Shown here one piece after another: positions 32,923 to 41,558 of a stretch of DNA of 41,574 nt (position 1 is the stretch's first letter; every line of letters starts with the position of its first letter). The notes beneath the pieces were generated by a model that did not search any database, was not told the DNA's origin, and worked only from the letters and a program-made list of their open reading frames with translations. The stretch spans positions 1 through 41,574 of the forward strand of contig JADEXK010000056.1 of the NCBI GenBank assembly GCA_015207155.1. Direction: 5' to 3'. A program made the position numbers and the translations under genes. Source of the DNA: Nostocales cyanobacterium LEGE 11386 (GTDB taxonomy: Bacteria; Cyanobacteriota; Cyanobacteriia; Cyanobacteriales; Nostocaceae).

Positions 32923-34959
32923 TTACAAATTTACCTGTTTATGGTCTAGCCACGAAGCTAAGGTAACTGCTTGCCAAACTGCCATAATGTCTTCATTATT
33001 AATTTGGTTTTCTCCTGAGATTATTCGTTGATAAGCTGATTGTAAAAAATCTATATTTAGATATTTTTCAATATTTCCTAGCTTGTTGGACATGATATCA
33101 TCTAAAATTTGGCGATCGCGCTTTAAAAGTCCATCATAAAAATTTGGTGTCAGATTGGTTTTATCTCCTCGCCATTGAACTTTTTCTGGGAGAATACCTT
33201 CTAAGGCGCGGCGCATAATTATGCGTCCCCATCCTTGGTAGAGCTTTTGGTCAGAAGGTAATGCTAGGCAGAATTCAATCAGTCGCTTATCCATGAACGG
33301 ATGACGAGCTTCTAAAGAAAACATAGCTGCATATTGATCCATCTGCTCTAAGGTGTAAACTAGTAACCCTTGATTCAGACTACGCCAATGATGTTCTTTG
33401 ACGGTGAGGGGTGTTTCTGTTGAGCCTCCTAGCTGATTAATACGTTCATTTAAACTAATATTTTTGGCGAAGTTACGATTGACTAAAGGTGTTAAAGATA
33501 AAGCAACTTTAGTCGGTTTCTCTTGTCTACGAACCCACTGCCAGAGCTTTTTTATTGGTTCTAGCAGTAGGGGTTTAATACCGTAATGAATAATCAAAAG
33601 TTTGCGTGAAATACCTAAATGGCGGTGGATTTGTTGCACGGCTTTGGCAAACTCTATCCACCGGAACTGTTTCGGCAATTCTCTCAAATACGGTAATCCA
33701 TGAAACCCAAACACCGCTTGGGGTGATACATTATGGTGTGGTGCAGTTGCTTTTGCTTCCTGAATTAAACTCTGCCATTTACCTTGACGGGCGAGTTCTG
33801 TGAGCCTGGTTGTACCATGACTAACTGTGGTATCACCATCAAAACCATCTAGAGAAATTCGCAGTCCCAATTCCTTTGCAGTACGGTTCATGTTCCAAGG
33901 ATAAAAATGGCTAGGGCCTAACAGTGCTTCATCTTCATACTGAAAAATGTTATCCAAGTTGGATAATGGGCCATTCTTATCTCCCTGAATGTAGTGGGGA
34001 ATAAAATCACCTTGTTCGAGTACCGCATTGATGAATGGTCGTTCATCACATTCTGCGATTTGGTCAAAAATAGTGGAAATCGTGTGTAGCTGAGTAGGTT
34101 TTTCTGGTGCTTTTGACAGTAGATGCCGAGCTACACAGGTAACGGCAGAGGAATCTAATCCACCGCTCAAGTGGCTGGCGATCGCAAAGGCACTACGCAA
34201 ACGACAGTGTACTGCCTCGGTAAAGATTTTTTGAAATTCCTTAGCATACTCATCGTCGGATGATAACCGTAATTCCCGATATTTGTCAAGTTCCCAATAT
34301 GCCCATGTGCTAATTACGGATTCATTGATCACTATGCTGTGAGCAGGGGGCAACCGCAGAATATCTTGGTAAGTAGTGATGACTTTATCTTCCATCATCA
34401 ATGCCAAGTAATCGGCAATTCTCACCTCGTTCAGTCGGCGCGGTATTTGCGGTAAACCAAAGATGGCCTTAATTTCTGAGGCAAATATAAAAACTTTACC
34501 TGGTTGATAATAGTAATAAAATGGCTTCACCCCCAAATGGTCTCTAGCACAAAACAAGGATTGTTTGTTTTGATCCCAAATGGCAAAAGCAAAATCACCT
34601 AAAAGATGTTCTGGACAGGACTCGCCCCACTTTTCATAGGCAGCTAAGATAAATTCACTATCTGTAATTTTTTCTATGGGGCGATTAGGTAGTTCTAACA
34701 CTGATACCAATTCATCCCGATTATCAATTCTGGCATCCGCAGTAATTACGAGATTTGCTGCTTCATTGACTAGGGGTAATTTTTCTATTAAAGATTCGGG
34801 GGTTGTCCACAACATTCGATGTCCAAAACCAACGGAACCATTGACCCAAATGTCTGCACCATCGGGTCCCCTATGGGCGATGATCTCAGCCATCTGTTCT
34901 AGGTCTTGATGATTTACAGTCTGATTGTTTAGATAATGAACACCCACGATACCGCTCAT
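32923..34959 (-). CDS. Lasso-peptide macrolactam synthetase (asparagine-synthetase-like, C protein)
   Basis: This 678-residue protein has the AsnB layout. The N-terminal Ntn glutaminase-like domain begins MSGIVGVHYL: residue 2 is Ser, not the Cys needed to hydrolyse glutamine, as expected of cyclases that do not use ammonia. The ATP-PPi loop is SHLSGGLDSSAVT (Ser265-Ser271). Late blocks FSLEARHPFMDKRLIEF and KVQWRGDKTNL match AsnB-type enzymes. It activates the Asp9 side chain with ATP and joins it to the Phe1 amine. The start overlaps the B2 stop as ATGA, showing translational coupling. Confidence 0.92.
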   Translation of the reverse strand: MSGIVGVHYLNNQTVNHQDLEQMAEIIAHRGPDGADIWVNGSVGFGHRMLWTTPESLIEKLPLVNEAANLVITADARIDNRDELVSVLELPNRPIEKITDSEFILAAYEKWGESCPEHLLGDFAFAIWDQNKQSLFCARDHLGVKPFYYYYQPGKVFIFASEIKAIFGLPQIPRRLNEVRIADYLALMMEDKVITTYQDILRLPPAHSIVINESVISTWAYWELDKYRELRLSSDDEYAKEFQKIFTEAVHCRLRSAFAIASHLSGGLDSSAVTCVARHLLSKAPEKPTQLHTISTIFDQIAECDERPFINAVLEQGDFIPHYIQGDKNGPLSNLDNIFQYEDEALLGPSHFYPWNMNRTAKELGLRISLDGFDGDTTVSHGTTRLTELARQGKWQSLIQEAKATAPHHNVSPQAVFGFHGLPYLRELPKQFRWIEFAKAVQQIHRHLGISRKLLIIHYGIKPLLLEPIKKLWQWVRRQEKPTKVALSLTPLVNRNFAKNISLNERINQLGGSTETPLTVKEHHWRSLNQGLLVYTLEQMDQYAAMFSLEARHPFMDKRLIEFCLALPSDQKLYQGWGRIIMRRALEGILPEKVQWRGDKTNLTPNFYDGLLKRDRQILDDIMSNKLGNIEKYLNIDFLQSAYQRIISGENQINNEDIMAVWQAVTLASWLDHKQVNL

Positions 34960-35399
34960 AATCTCACTCCTTCCAGGGACGGCAGTGGCATATAACGCGA
35001 AAGGTCTTGGAGATTACCGATGACGACTAGCCCTTGATATTCAATCCAAGCATGAGCTTCTAATTTTCCTGTTTCTCCCTTGGCCACGCCAATGCGGAAT
35101 TCGGGCAGGTATCCATAACGACTCATCAACACTTGAGTAGTCAAAGCCCGCGCCAGACATTTAGCACCTGGTACATAGCGGGTCGCTGCGTTCACAGCCC
35201 AAACAATTTTGTTCACAGATACTTGGTGGATACTCTGCACTCGTTGACTGGGCTGACTGATTTTCGTGAGGAGTTTCAGTAATTTATTAAACGGTAGTAT
35301 CCCCAGCCCTAGCCTGATTGCTCCTAGTAAAAATAAGGTCTTGATTAAAAAATAGCGATCGCCCACACTCAAGTGTAAGAACTTACGCATTCGCCTCAT
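34956..35399 (-). CDS. Lasso-peptide leader peptidase B2 (transglutaminase-like)
   Basis: This 147-residue Transglut_core3 (PF13471) protein is the protease half of the split B protein (McjB-like). It cuts the leader after the residue following the conserved Thr. The catalytic triad is seen: Cys81 in VPGAKCLARAL, His116 in LEAHAWIEYQG, and Asp132 in GNLQDLSRY. The N-terminal 45 residues include a hydrophobic helix (FLIKTLFLLGAIRLGLGIL) that may associate with the membrane or with the cyclase. The start overlaps the B1 stop as ATGA and its own stop overlaps the cyclase start in the same way. Confidence 0.92.
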   Translation of the reverse strand: MRRMRKFLHLSVGDRYFLIKTLFLLGAIRLGLGILPFNKLLKLLTKISQPSQRVQSIHQVSVNKIVWAVNAATRYVPGAKCLARALTTQVLMSRYGYLPEFRIGVAKGETGKLEAHAWIEYQGLVVIGNLQDLSRYMPLPSLEGVRL

Positions 35400-35698
35400 C
35401 TTTGAACCTCAATTAGTCCAGCTGTAAGAAAGTCTTTCAGTAATGCTATCAAGTCGCGATCGCATTCTTCAGATGCCACCTCATATTCTTCTAGAAGGTT
35501 CTGCTTGATATCTTTCACAGCTTTTGGTTCTTGAATCAAAGTCCAGATCCGCGCCCCTACCTCATTTAGTCCGTGGTAAATTCCCGTCTTCAGATGCAGA
35601 ATAACTGCTTCACCGCCAATGTCGGAAAAAATTTGTTCTGGAATTGCTACTACTATTGAAGAGTCTGAGATGTGAGCGTCTAGTTCTGTAATTTTCAT
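35396..35698 (-). CDS. Lasso-peptide leader-binding protein B1 (PqqD-like RRE)
   Basis: This 100-residue stand-alone RiPP recognition element binds the leader and brings it to B2 and C. It has the PqqD-type winged-helix layout: beta strands around GEAVILHLKTGIYHGLNEVG, then RIWTLIQEPKAVKDI and a closing helix (DLIALLKDFLTAGLIEVQ). It is the first gene of the operon. The 583-bp gap upstream (35699-36281) should hold the operon promoter; a TATTAT on the minus strand at 35765-35760 is a possible -10, but no good -35 is found. Confidence 0.9.
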   Translation of the reverse strand: MKITELDAHISDSSIVVAIPEQIFSDIGGEAVILHLKTGIYHGLNEVGARIWTLIQEPKAVKDIKQNLLEEYEVASEECDRDLIALLKDFLTAGLIEVQR

Positions 35699-36281
35699 CC
35701 TTATCCCAATTTTCCTTTTGTTCTATGACTACTTTTTTCTAGACCCGTGGTAGAACCTCATAATATCTACACACTCTTAGCTTTAGATGGACGGAATCAG
35801 TACAAGAATTACATAGACAATTTAGTAGTTGTAGTCTGGCTTTTGGTATAAATCCTGAAATCCTTTGATAAAAAATTCTAATCTTTGGTAAAAACAACAG
35901 TGATTTAACTTAAGTATTCACTTTTATGTACAAGGAATTTAGCACAGTGAAACACTTACGTAATCTGTCCATAGCCAGTATACATACGTGTATTGACTTT
36001 TCAAGTCAGGTTCATAGAAAAAATACAAAGTTGTTAATTTTTTATAAAGCTGTTTAGGCTGATTTACATAGTCAACCACACCAAGAATTTATAAAAAGAA
36101 TACCTTGAGGTGAATTCACAACCTCATCAGTTGAAATCAATCCCAGGTGAAGCAAAACTTCACAAGCGATCGCGATTCTATTGTGAACGGCTAAAATGCA
36201 GACTGATTTGTCCTAATTTTTTTTCTCCAGGTACTTGACATGACCCTGGTAGAAGCTGCTATAGTGTTACGAGTCAAGTAT
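35699..36281. other. 583-bp gap between the divergent lasso operon and tRNA-Gln
   Basis: No supported gene. It holds the tRNA-Gln promoter (36235-36265), a HIP1 site near 36168 and presumably the lasso operon promoter. Confidence 0.5.
36235..36265 (+). promoter_or_regulatory. Promoter of tRNA-Gln
   Basis: A perfect TTGACA (36235-36240) and TATAGT (36260-36265) are 19 nt apart, 16 nt before the tRNA. The spacing is a little long. Confidence 0.6.
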
Positions 36282-36353
36282 TGGGGCGTAGCCAAGTGGT
36301 AAGGCAGCGGGTTTTGGTCCCGCCATCCCTAGGTTCGAATCCTAGCGCCCCAG
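36282..36353 (+). tRNA. trnQ-UUG: tRNA-Gln (anticodon TTG)
   Basis: This is a 72-nt tRNA. Acceptor TGGGGCG pairs with CGCCCCA, discriminator G. The anticodon stem GCGGG/CCCGC encloses loop TTTTGGT, giving TTG. The T arm CTAGGTTCGAATCCTAG is perfect. No CCA is encoded. Confidence 0.97.
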
Positions 36354-36360
36354 TTTAAAG

Positions 36361-36391
36361 AGGAGTAGAGTAATCTGCTCCTTATTTTTTT
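36361..36391 (+). terminator. Intrinsic terminator of tRNA-Gln
   Basis: AGGAGTAGA (36361-36369) and TCTGCTCCT (36374-36382) form a 9-bp stem (one G-T) with loop GTAA, followed by TATTTTTTT. Confidence 0.85.
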
Positions 36392-36714
36392 GCTTTTAAT
36401 TTATAGCCGTAGTCACATAGGTTAGGACAGTGTTGATTGCTAAAAGCCTGGAGGTAACTGGGTTTATCCTCAGCAATCAGCACTTGGCTATGAGTTCTGA
36501 CAACTTGCCATCACAAACATGATAAAAATTTTGGAAAAACGATCGCTACACATCTAGCTTTAATGAAGAGTGCTGAGTTAAAAAACCGCCCACACTTCGA
36601 CAAGGCTCAGTGACCGCAATTCGTGTGGTATCAACCTTCTGACAGTAATAAGATTCCGCCCACAATTCGCGTTGTTTGTACCGAGTGCGAAAGTCCTTCC
36701 TTCTTCTTCTTTTG

Positions 36715-36735
36715 ACTCAGCACTCAGCACTCAGC
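36715..36735. repeat. Heptanucleotide STRR, three ACTCAGC units
   Basis: Three perfect ACTCAGC units followed by ACTGAGT. The unit is the same as in the array at 6511-6552. Confidence 0.85.
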
Positions 36736-37149
36736 ACTGAGTAAAATCAATTGATTACAATATCAAGTTAAGCTGACTAGAGATAAAGTCTATACAAAGT
36801 TGTGGGTCATATTAGTATATTGAATGAGTAAAAATTATGTATAGCTTTAACTTAAGACGTCAGTGAAGCAGCCAATTTAGGCTACGCAATGTTACTGTAG
36901 TGATATTGCATTGCTCCCAGTTAGCCTGTATTCTCAACACTGTAGTTAACACAATGGGTATCATAGCTAGGTTTTTGACAGTACATAATATCCTTTTGGG
37001 ATGTTTGAATCATATGACTAGTCAGTCAATTCAGTAGTTTGCCCGGTATAGTGCAAAATAAGGCAACTGCCAAGAAGACTAACTACGCCAAGATTGAATC
37101 GAGGCATTCGTCTGTGTAAACAATTCCAGTAGTTTAAATTACAAATACT

Positions 37150-39432
37150 ATGCTGCAATCAGACAAATATCCTCACCTGTTATCAAATGCTAAAACTGCT
37201 CAGTTAAATGATAGTGATGATGAATTAAATCTAGGTCAAATTGCAGCAGTCTTGCGTCGCCGATTGTTGTTAATTGTGGGCATAACAGGCTTATTAGCAA
37301 CAGCAGCCGTTTTGAAGGCAAAAACTGATCCTCCAGTTTTTCAAGGGAGATTCGATATATTAACCAAACGTGTGACTGGAGAAAGTCGGGTTATTGCCAA
37401 TGTCCCCCAAGCCTTAAATGCCCAAGGGAATACAAATAGTACGTCACAACAACAAGAACTTCAGACAACAATTGCGGTCTTACAGAGTCCTCGGATTATT
37501 GAACCCATCATTGAACAACTCAAGGCTCAAGACCCAAATTTGATTGATAGGCTTCAAGCTCAGTACCCAGACTTTATTGAAGGTCTTCAAGCTCGATACC
37601 CAGAAATCACTCCCAATCTTCTTTACGGCCTTTTTGTTAGTAACTTAACTATTACATCCGAACAACCAAATATCATAAATGTTCAATTTACCAATCCAGA
37701 CCGGGAGCTAGTGAGGAATTTTTCCAATTTACTAGCTGATGCTTATCTAAATTACAGTCTGGAGGATCGTCAATCAGATGTAGTTCAAGCTATTAATTTT
37801 GTTAATCAACAAAGAAAGCCTCTGGATGAGCGAGTGCAATACTGGCAAAATCAACTGCGAAACCTGCGATTAAATAATAGCTTAATTGAGCCAGAACAGA
37901 AAGCTCAACAATTGTCTAGTCAACTTGCGGCCTTAAGTCAACAACAAATTAATAATCGGGTAGACCTAGAACAATCGATAGCTAGATATCAAGATTTACA
38001 AGCAGAGTTAGCACAACAGCCAGGAGAGAGAGCTGGTAATTCTTTATTGAGTGAAAATCCCCGATATCAAAGGATACTAGATCAAGTCCAAGCTGCGGAA
38101 ATTGAAATCACGAATCAGTCAGCCATATTGACGGAAGACAATCCCATAATGGTGACATTAAGAGAGCGGAAAGCTTATTTACTTCCCTTGCTAGCTGGCG
38201 AAGAATTACGCGTGCAAAGAGATTTTCAAAGTCGTATCCGTGCACTTTCCGCCAGAGATATATCTTTGGCGGAACAAATTAGAAATGTTAATAGTGAAAT
38301 CAGAGGGTTGGCAACCATTAGCCGTGATTACGCTAACATTCAACGGGAATTACTAATTGCCAATGATGCTCTGACTCAATTTACAGCTAAACAACAAGCG
38401 TTGCAGATAGAGAAAGCGCAAAAGCAGCAACCTTGGCTGTTACTTGATCCAAGATTGGCCGGAGTTAATAGCCCGGCGGCGATTTCTGATAGTGCTACGA
38501 GAAACTTAGCATTGGGCGGTGCTTTAGGATTACTATTGGGTCTAGGAGCAGCTTTAGTTGTAGATAAACTCAGCAATATTTTCTACACGGCTAAAGAGCT
38601 TAAAGATACGACAAAACTCCCATTACTAGGGATAGTGCCTTTAAGAAAAGAATTGGAAACATCTACCCAAGGAAATTTAGCAAGAGGGGCACAACAACCA
38701 AGTAGCGCCTCCTTTTTTGAAGTTTTTCGTTCGCTTTACACAAATATTCTGCTGTTAGGCTCGGATACGCCAATTCGCTCTTTAGTCATCAGTTCACCGG
38801 GACAAGGAGATGGTAAATCTACTGTTGCCATACAGCTAGCACAGGCAGCTGCCGCGATGGGACAAAGAGTGTTGTTAGTGGATGCTAATCTACGTTGTCC
38901 TAGCCTACACAATCGAGTAGGACTGATGAATATTCAAGGCTTGACTGATGTAATTTCTCAAGATCTAGATTGGCATAATGTGATCGAGCGATCGCCTCTA
39001 GAAGAAAATCTGTTTGTCATGACTGCTGGGCCAATTCCACCAGACTCAGTTAGGTTGCTAGCTTCTCAAAAAATGCAGGATTTAATGGACAACCTGCAAG
39101 CAGATTTTGATTTAGTCATTTATGACACACCACCGCTTTTAGGATTTGCAGATGCTCACCTCATGGCTGCTAATACTAATGGCATTGTGCTAGTGGCTGG
39201 TTTGGGTAAGTTAAAACGTACTGCACTCCAGCAAGTATTAGAAGAGATTCAAATATCTGGCACTCCCATGTTAGGAATGATAGCTAACAAATCTAAAGAT
39301 TCTGTCCCTGTTTCTCACAATTACTATCAGCAATATTACCAACAAAATATGGGTGCTGAAAGAGTTATTGAAGAATCAGAAAATAACAACGGCTCACTTT
39401 CCTCTGCTGTGAGAAGAAATAGACGACGTTAA
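37150..39432 (+). CDS. Polysaccharide co-polymerase with tyrosine autokinase domain (Wzc/BY-kinase type)
   Basis: This 760-residue cytoplasmic-membrane protein has an N-terminal Wzz domain with a first membrane segment near residues 39-55, a long periplasmic coiled-coil region rich in Gln (about 90-430), a second membrane segment near 451-473 (LGGALGLLLGLGAALVV), then the kinase. The kinase has Walker A SSPGQGDGKST (548-558), Walker A' VLLVDANLRCPSLH (about 573-586) and Walker B LVIYDTPPLL (about 655-664). The C-terminal tyrosines (725, 726, 729, 730) form a short Tyr cluster for autophosphorylation. It controls chain length and export with Wzy and outer-membrane Wza; no Wza or phosphatase gene is in the window. 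It stands alone, far from the glycosyltransferases. Confidence 0.93.
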   Translation: MLQSDKYPHLLSNAKTAQLNDSDDELNLGQIAAVLRRRLLLIVGITGLLATAAVLKAKTDPPVFQGRFDILTKRVTGESRVIANVPQALNAQGNTNSTSQQQELQTTIAVLQSPRIIEPIIEQLKAQDPNLIDRLQAQYPDFIEGLQARYPEITPNLLYGLFVSNLTITSEQPNIINVQFTNPDRELVRNFSNLLADAYLNYSLEDRQSDVVQAINFVNQQRKPLDERVQYWQNQLRNLRLNNSLIEPEQKAQQLSSQLAALSQQQINNRVDLEQSIARYQDLQAELAQQPGERAGNSLLSENPRYQRILDQVQAAEIEITNQSAILTEDNPIMVTLRERKAYLLPLLAGEELRVQRDFQSRIRALSARDISLAEQIRNVNSEIRGLATISRDYANIQRELLIANDALTQFTAKQQALQIEKAQKQQPWLLLDPRLAGVNSPAAISDSATRNLALGGALGLLLGLGAALVVDKLSNIFYTAKELKDTTKLPLLGIVPLRKELETSTQGNLARGAQQPSSASFFEVFRSLYTNILLLGSDTPIRSLVISSPGQGDGKSTVAIQLAQAAAAMGQRVLLVDANLRCPSLHNRVGLMNIQGLTDVISQDLDWHNVIERSPLEENLFVMTAGPIPPDSVRLLASQKMQDLMDNLQADFDLVIYDTPPLLGFADAHLMAANTNGIVLVAGLGKLKRTALQQVLEEIQISGTPMLGMIANKSKDSVPVSHNYYQQYYQQNMGAERVIEESENNNGSLSSAVRRNRRR

Positions 39433-39445
39433 ATTTAATAATTGA

Positions 39446-39480
39446 AAAAGTCAAAAGAAAACTTCTTTCTTTTGACTTTT
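39446..39480. terminator. Bidirectional intrinsic terminator
   Basis: AAAAGTCAAAAGAAA (39446-39460) and its exact complement (39466-39480) form a 15-bp stem with a 5-nt loop, with A-rich and T-rich flanks. It lies between the convergent BY-kinase and the minus-strand hypothetical gene, serving both. Confidence 0.85.
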
Positions 39481-39504
39481 GTATTACTTAACACCAGCAA
39501 AAAA

Positions 39505-39984
39505 CTACTTATCAGGTGATTTTAAAGCTTGATCTAAAACTTGCCGGGCATGTTCTGCTTTCGCTCTTGCTTCTTGGTAGCGCAAATTAGCTTGGGCAAA
39601 ATTTTTCAGGACTTTAAAACCTTCCTTGAGACGAGCAATTTCCTCTTCAGTGACTGAATTATCTGAAAATAGCACATCAACAGCCTTGCGAATTTCTAGT
39701 GCTTCAGCGCGTGATTCTTGCACTTTCAGCTTAAGTGTGGCCAGATTATTTAAAATTTGGACAGCTTGGGTAATGCCATCCTCGCCACTAGCAGAATCAT
39801 TAGCTGGTTCTTTCACCTCAATTAATTGTTGAGGGCCAAATCCCTCTTCCAGTTCAGTGGGTAGCTTACCAGCATCCATCAATTCCATCAGCTGATCCAT
39901 AGCTTTATCACGGGCTTTGGCTGAATCTTTTCCAGAAACAGTGAGGATGATTTCTGGGCTTTGAGCGAGAGTGTACTGAACCAT
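39505..39984 (-). CDS. Hypothetical coiled-coil protein
   Basis: This 159-residue protein starts at ATG 39984; the open frame extends to 40152, but that part translates to low-complexity sequence of the G-rich gap and is unlikely to be coding. It begins MVQYTLAQSPEIILTVSGKD, then has a charged domain with AKARDKAMDQLMELMDAGKL and a long C-terminal helix with heptad pattern (LATLKLKVQESRAEALEIRK, then ARLKEGFKVLKNFAQANLRY). It is soluble with no signal peptide. I recognise no function. Confidence 0.75.
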   Translation of the reverse strand: MVQYTLAQSPEIILTVSGKDSAKARDKAMDQLMELMDAGKLPTELEEGFGPQQLIEVKEPANDSASGEDGITQAVQILNNLATLKLKVQESRAEALEIRKAVDVLFSDNSVTEEEIARLKEGFKVLKNFAQANLRYQEARAKAEHARQVLDQALKSPDK

Positions 39985-40241
39985 ATGTAGGACAGAAAGT
40001 TGCTGATTAACCAAGCCAAGCCGAATAATTCTAACATGAAGAGAGTAGCAACTTATCGACTGACAAATAAAAAAATAACCAATCGCTGAGTGAGGAGGGG
40101 GAGCAGAGGGGAAAGGACTCATATCATACTCTCCCGCTCCCCTATTGCCCACTCCCCAGTCTTCAATCCCCAGCTAAGGCAACCAAAATAAAACTTTATA
40201 CTTGATAAAGATAGAGAAACTTTTAACAGGAGGGAAGAGTA
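39985..40241. other. Gap with G/C-rich low-complexity tract
   Basis: GAGGAGGGGGAGCAGAGGGG at 40091-40110 and CTCCCGCTCCCCTATTGCCC near 40132 are partly complementary and could pair. They resemble the simple G-rich repeats at both window ends. No gene is supported. Confidence 0.4.
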
Positions 40242-41558
40242 ATGACTCCCAATCCCACCATCATGCAAGCTATAGAAAAACTGGGTTACCGAGTCACCGT
40301 TGGTGATGTGGCAACTCAGGCAGGATTGAATGTTGCAGAGGCTGGGCAAGGGTTATTAGCCCTAGCTGCCGATACAGGCGGACATTTACAAGTTGCAGAG
40401 ACTGGTGATATTGTTTACCAATTTCCACGAAACTTTAAAGAAAATTTACGTAAAAAATACTTTCAGTTACAGTTGCAAGAATGGTGGAAAAAGGTTTGGG
40501 GAGTTCTGTTTTACCTCATTCGCATTTCTTTTGCAATTTTCTTAATTGTTTCCATTGCCCTGATAACTATTACCATCATTGTCATCATCACTGCTGCTAA
40601 CTCAGATCGTGACGGCAACAGTAGAGGAAGTAGTTCTAGGGGTGGTGGGTTCTTCTTTTTCCCATTTCCAGATTTATTTTGGTACTTTAGCCCCAATTAT
40701 CGCACTCGCTACCAGGAGCGGCGATACGAAAGACGCCAAGACAGAAGCCAAGACAGCAATTTAAATTTCTTTGAGGCTGTATTTTCGTTTCTGTTTGGCG
40801 ATGGTAATCCTAATGCCAACCTAGAAGAACGCCGTTGGCAAGAAATTGCGACTGTGATTCGTAATAATCGTGGTGCAGTAGTAGCAGAACAAATTGCCCC
40901 GTATCTGGATAATCTCGGTGAAAGTTATACACAAGAGTACGAAGATTATATGTTACCTGTTCTCCTGCGATTTAATGGGCAACCACAGGTAAGCCCTGAG
41001 GGGCAGATAGTTTATTACTTTCCAGAATTGCAGGTAAAAGCCAGCAACAAGCATCGTCAGTCAGTAGCAACGTATCTTGAGGAATTCCCTTGGCGTTTTA
41101 GTGCGGCGGGTTCAGGACAGATTATGCTGGCGGCTGGGTTGGGAATACTAAATTTTGTTGCTGCATTAATACTGGGAGGTTTGTTAGCAGATGGTACAGT
41201 TGCCGCCGAATTAGGTGGATTAGTAGCATTTGTACAAGGAATTTACTGGCTATTGTTAGGTTACGGCACAGGTTTCTTGGCTATACCTTTATTGCGTTAT
41301 TTCTGGATTCAGTGGCGCAATAAAAAGATTGCTGCACGCAACCGCGATCGCCTGTCCCGATCTCGACTATTGGCCAATCCAGATGACACCATACAGCGAA
41401 AAATTGATTATGCCCGTCAGTTTGCCACCGAAACAATCATCGGCAAAGACGATTTAGTATATTCCACCGAAACCGACTTACTCGACCAAGAAGTTGAGCG
41501 TTCTGCACAAATTGATGCTGAATGGCAACGGCGTTTGCAGGAGGGGAGTGGGGAGTAG
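40242..41558 (+). CDS. Hypothetical membrane protein with repeated winged-helix-like module
   Basis: This 438-residue protein has a ribosome binding site (GGAGGG about 10 nt upstream of ATG 40242). Residues 1-62 look like a small winged-helix domain (VTVGDVATQAGLNVAEAGQG, ending GDIVYQFP). A membrane segment (about 87-118) follows, then a Gly/Ser/Phe-rich linker with an Arg-rich stretch (RYQERRYERRQDRSQD). A second module (about 200-261; VVAEQIAPYLDNLG to GQIVYYFP) resembles the first. Two further membrane segments (about 293-313 and 325-352) and a charged C-terminal tail complete it. I recognise no named family. Its stop lies in a GGGGAGT/GGGGACAA repeat tract at the right edge. Confidence 0.8.
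   Translation: MTPNPTIMQAIEKLGYRVTVGDVATQAGLNVAEAGQGLLALAADTGGHLQVAETGDIVYQFPRNFKENLRKKYFQLQLQEWWKKVWGVLFYLIRISFAIFLIVSIALITITIIVIITAANSDRDGNSRGSSSRGGGFFFFPFPDLFWYFSPNYRTRYQERRYERRQDRSQDSNLNFFEAVFSFLFGDGNPNANLEERRWQEIATVIRNNRGAVVAEQIAPYLDNLGESYTQEYEDYMLPVLLRFNGQPQVSPEGQIVYYFPELQVKASNKHRQSVATYLEEFPWRFSAAGSGQIMLAAGLGILNFVAALILGGLLADGTVAAELGGLVAFVQGIYWLLLGYGTGFLAIPLLRYFWIQWRNKKIAARNRDRLSRSRLLANPDDTIQRKIDYARQFATETIIGKDDLVYSTETDLLDQEVERSAQIDAEWQRRLQEGSGE

Larger units (their letters stand above)
36354..37149. other. 796-bp gap upstream of the BY-kinase
   Basis: No supported gene. It holds the tRNA terminator (36361-36391), an ACTCAGC STRR (36715-36735) and presumably the BY-kinase promoter. Degenerate fragments of the type CGCCCACA recur near 36588 and 36657. 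Confidence 0.5.

Noticed and set aside
35699..36281. Promoter of the lasso operon
   Set aside because: A TATTAT is present at 35765-35760, but the sequence 17 nt upstream is not close to TTGACA, so I do not annotate a promoter.
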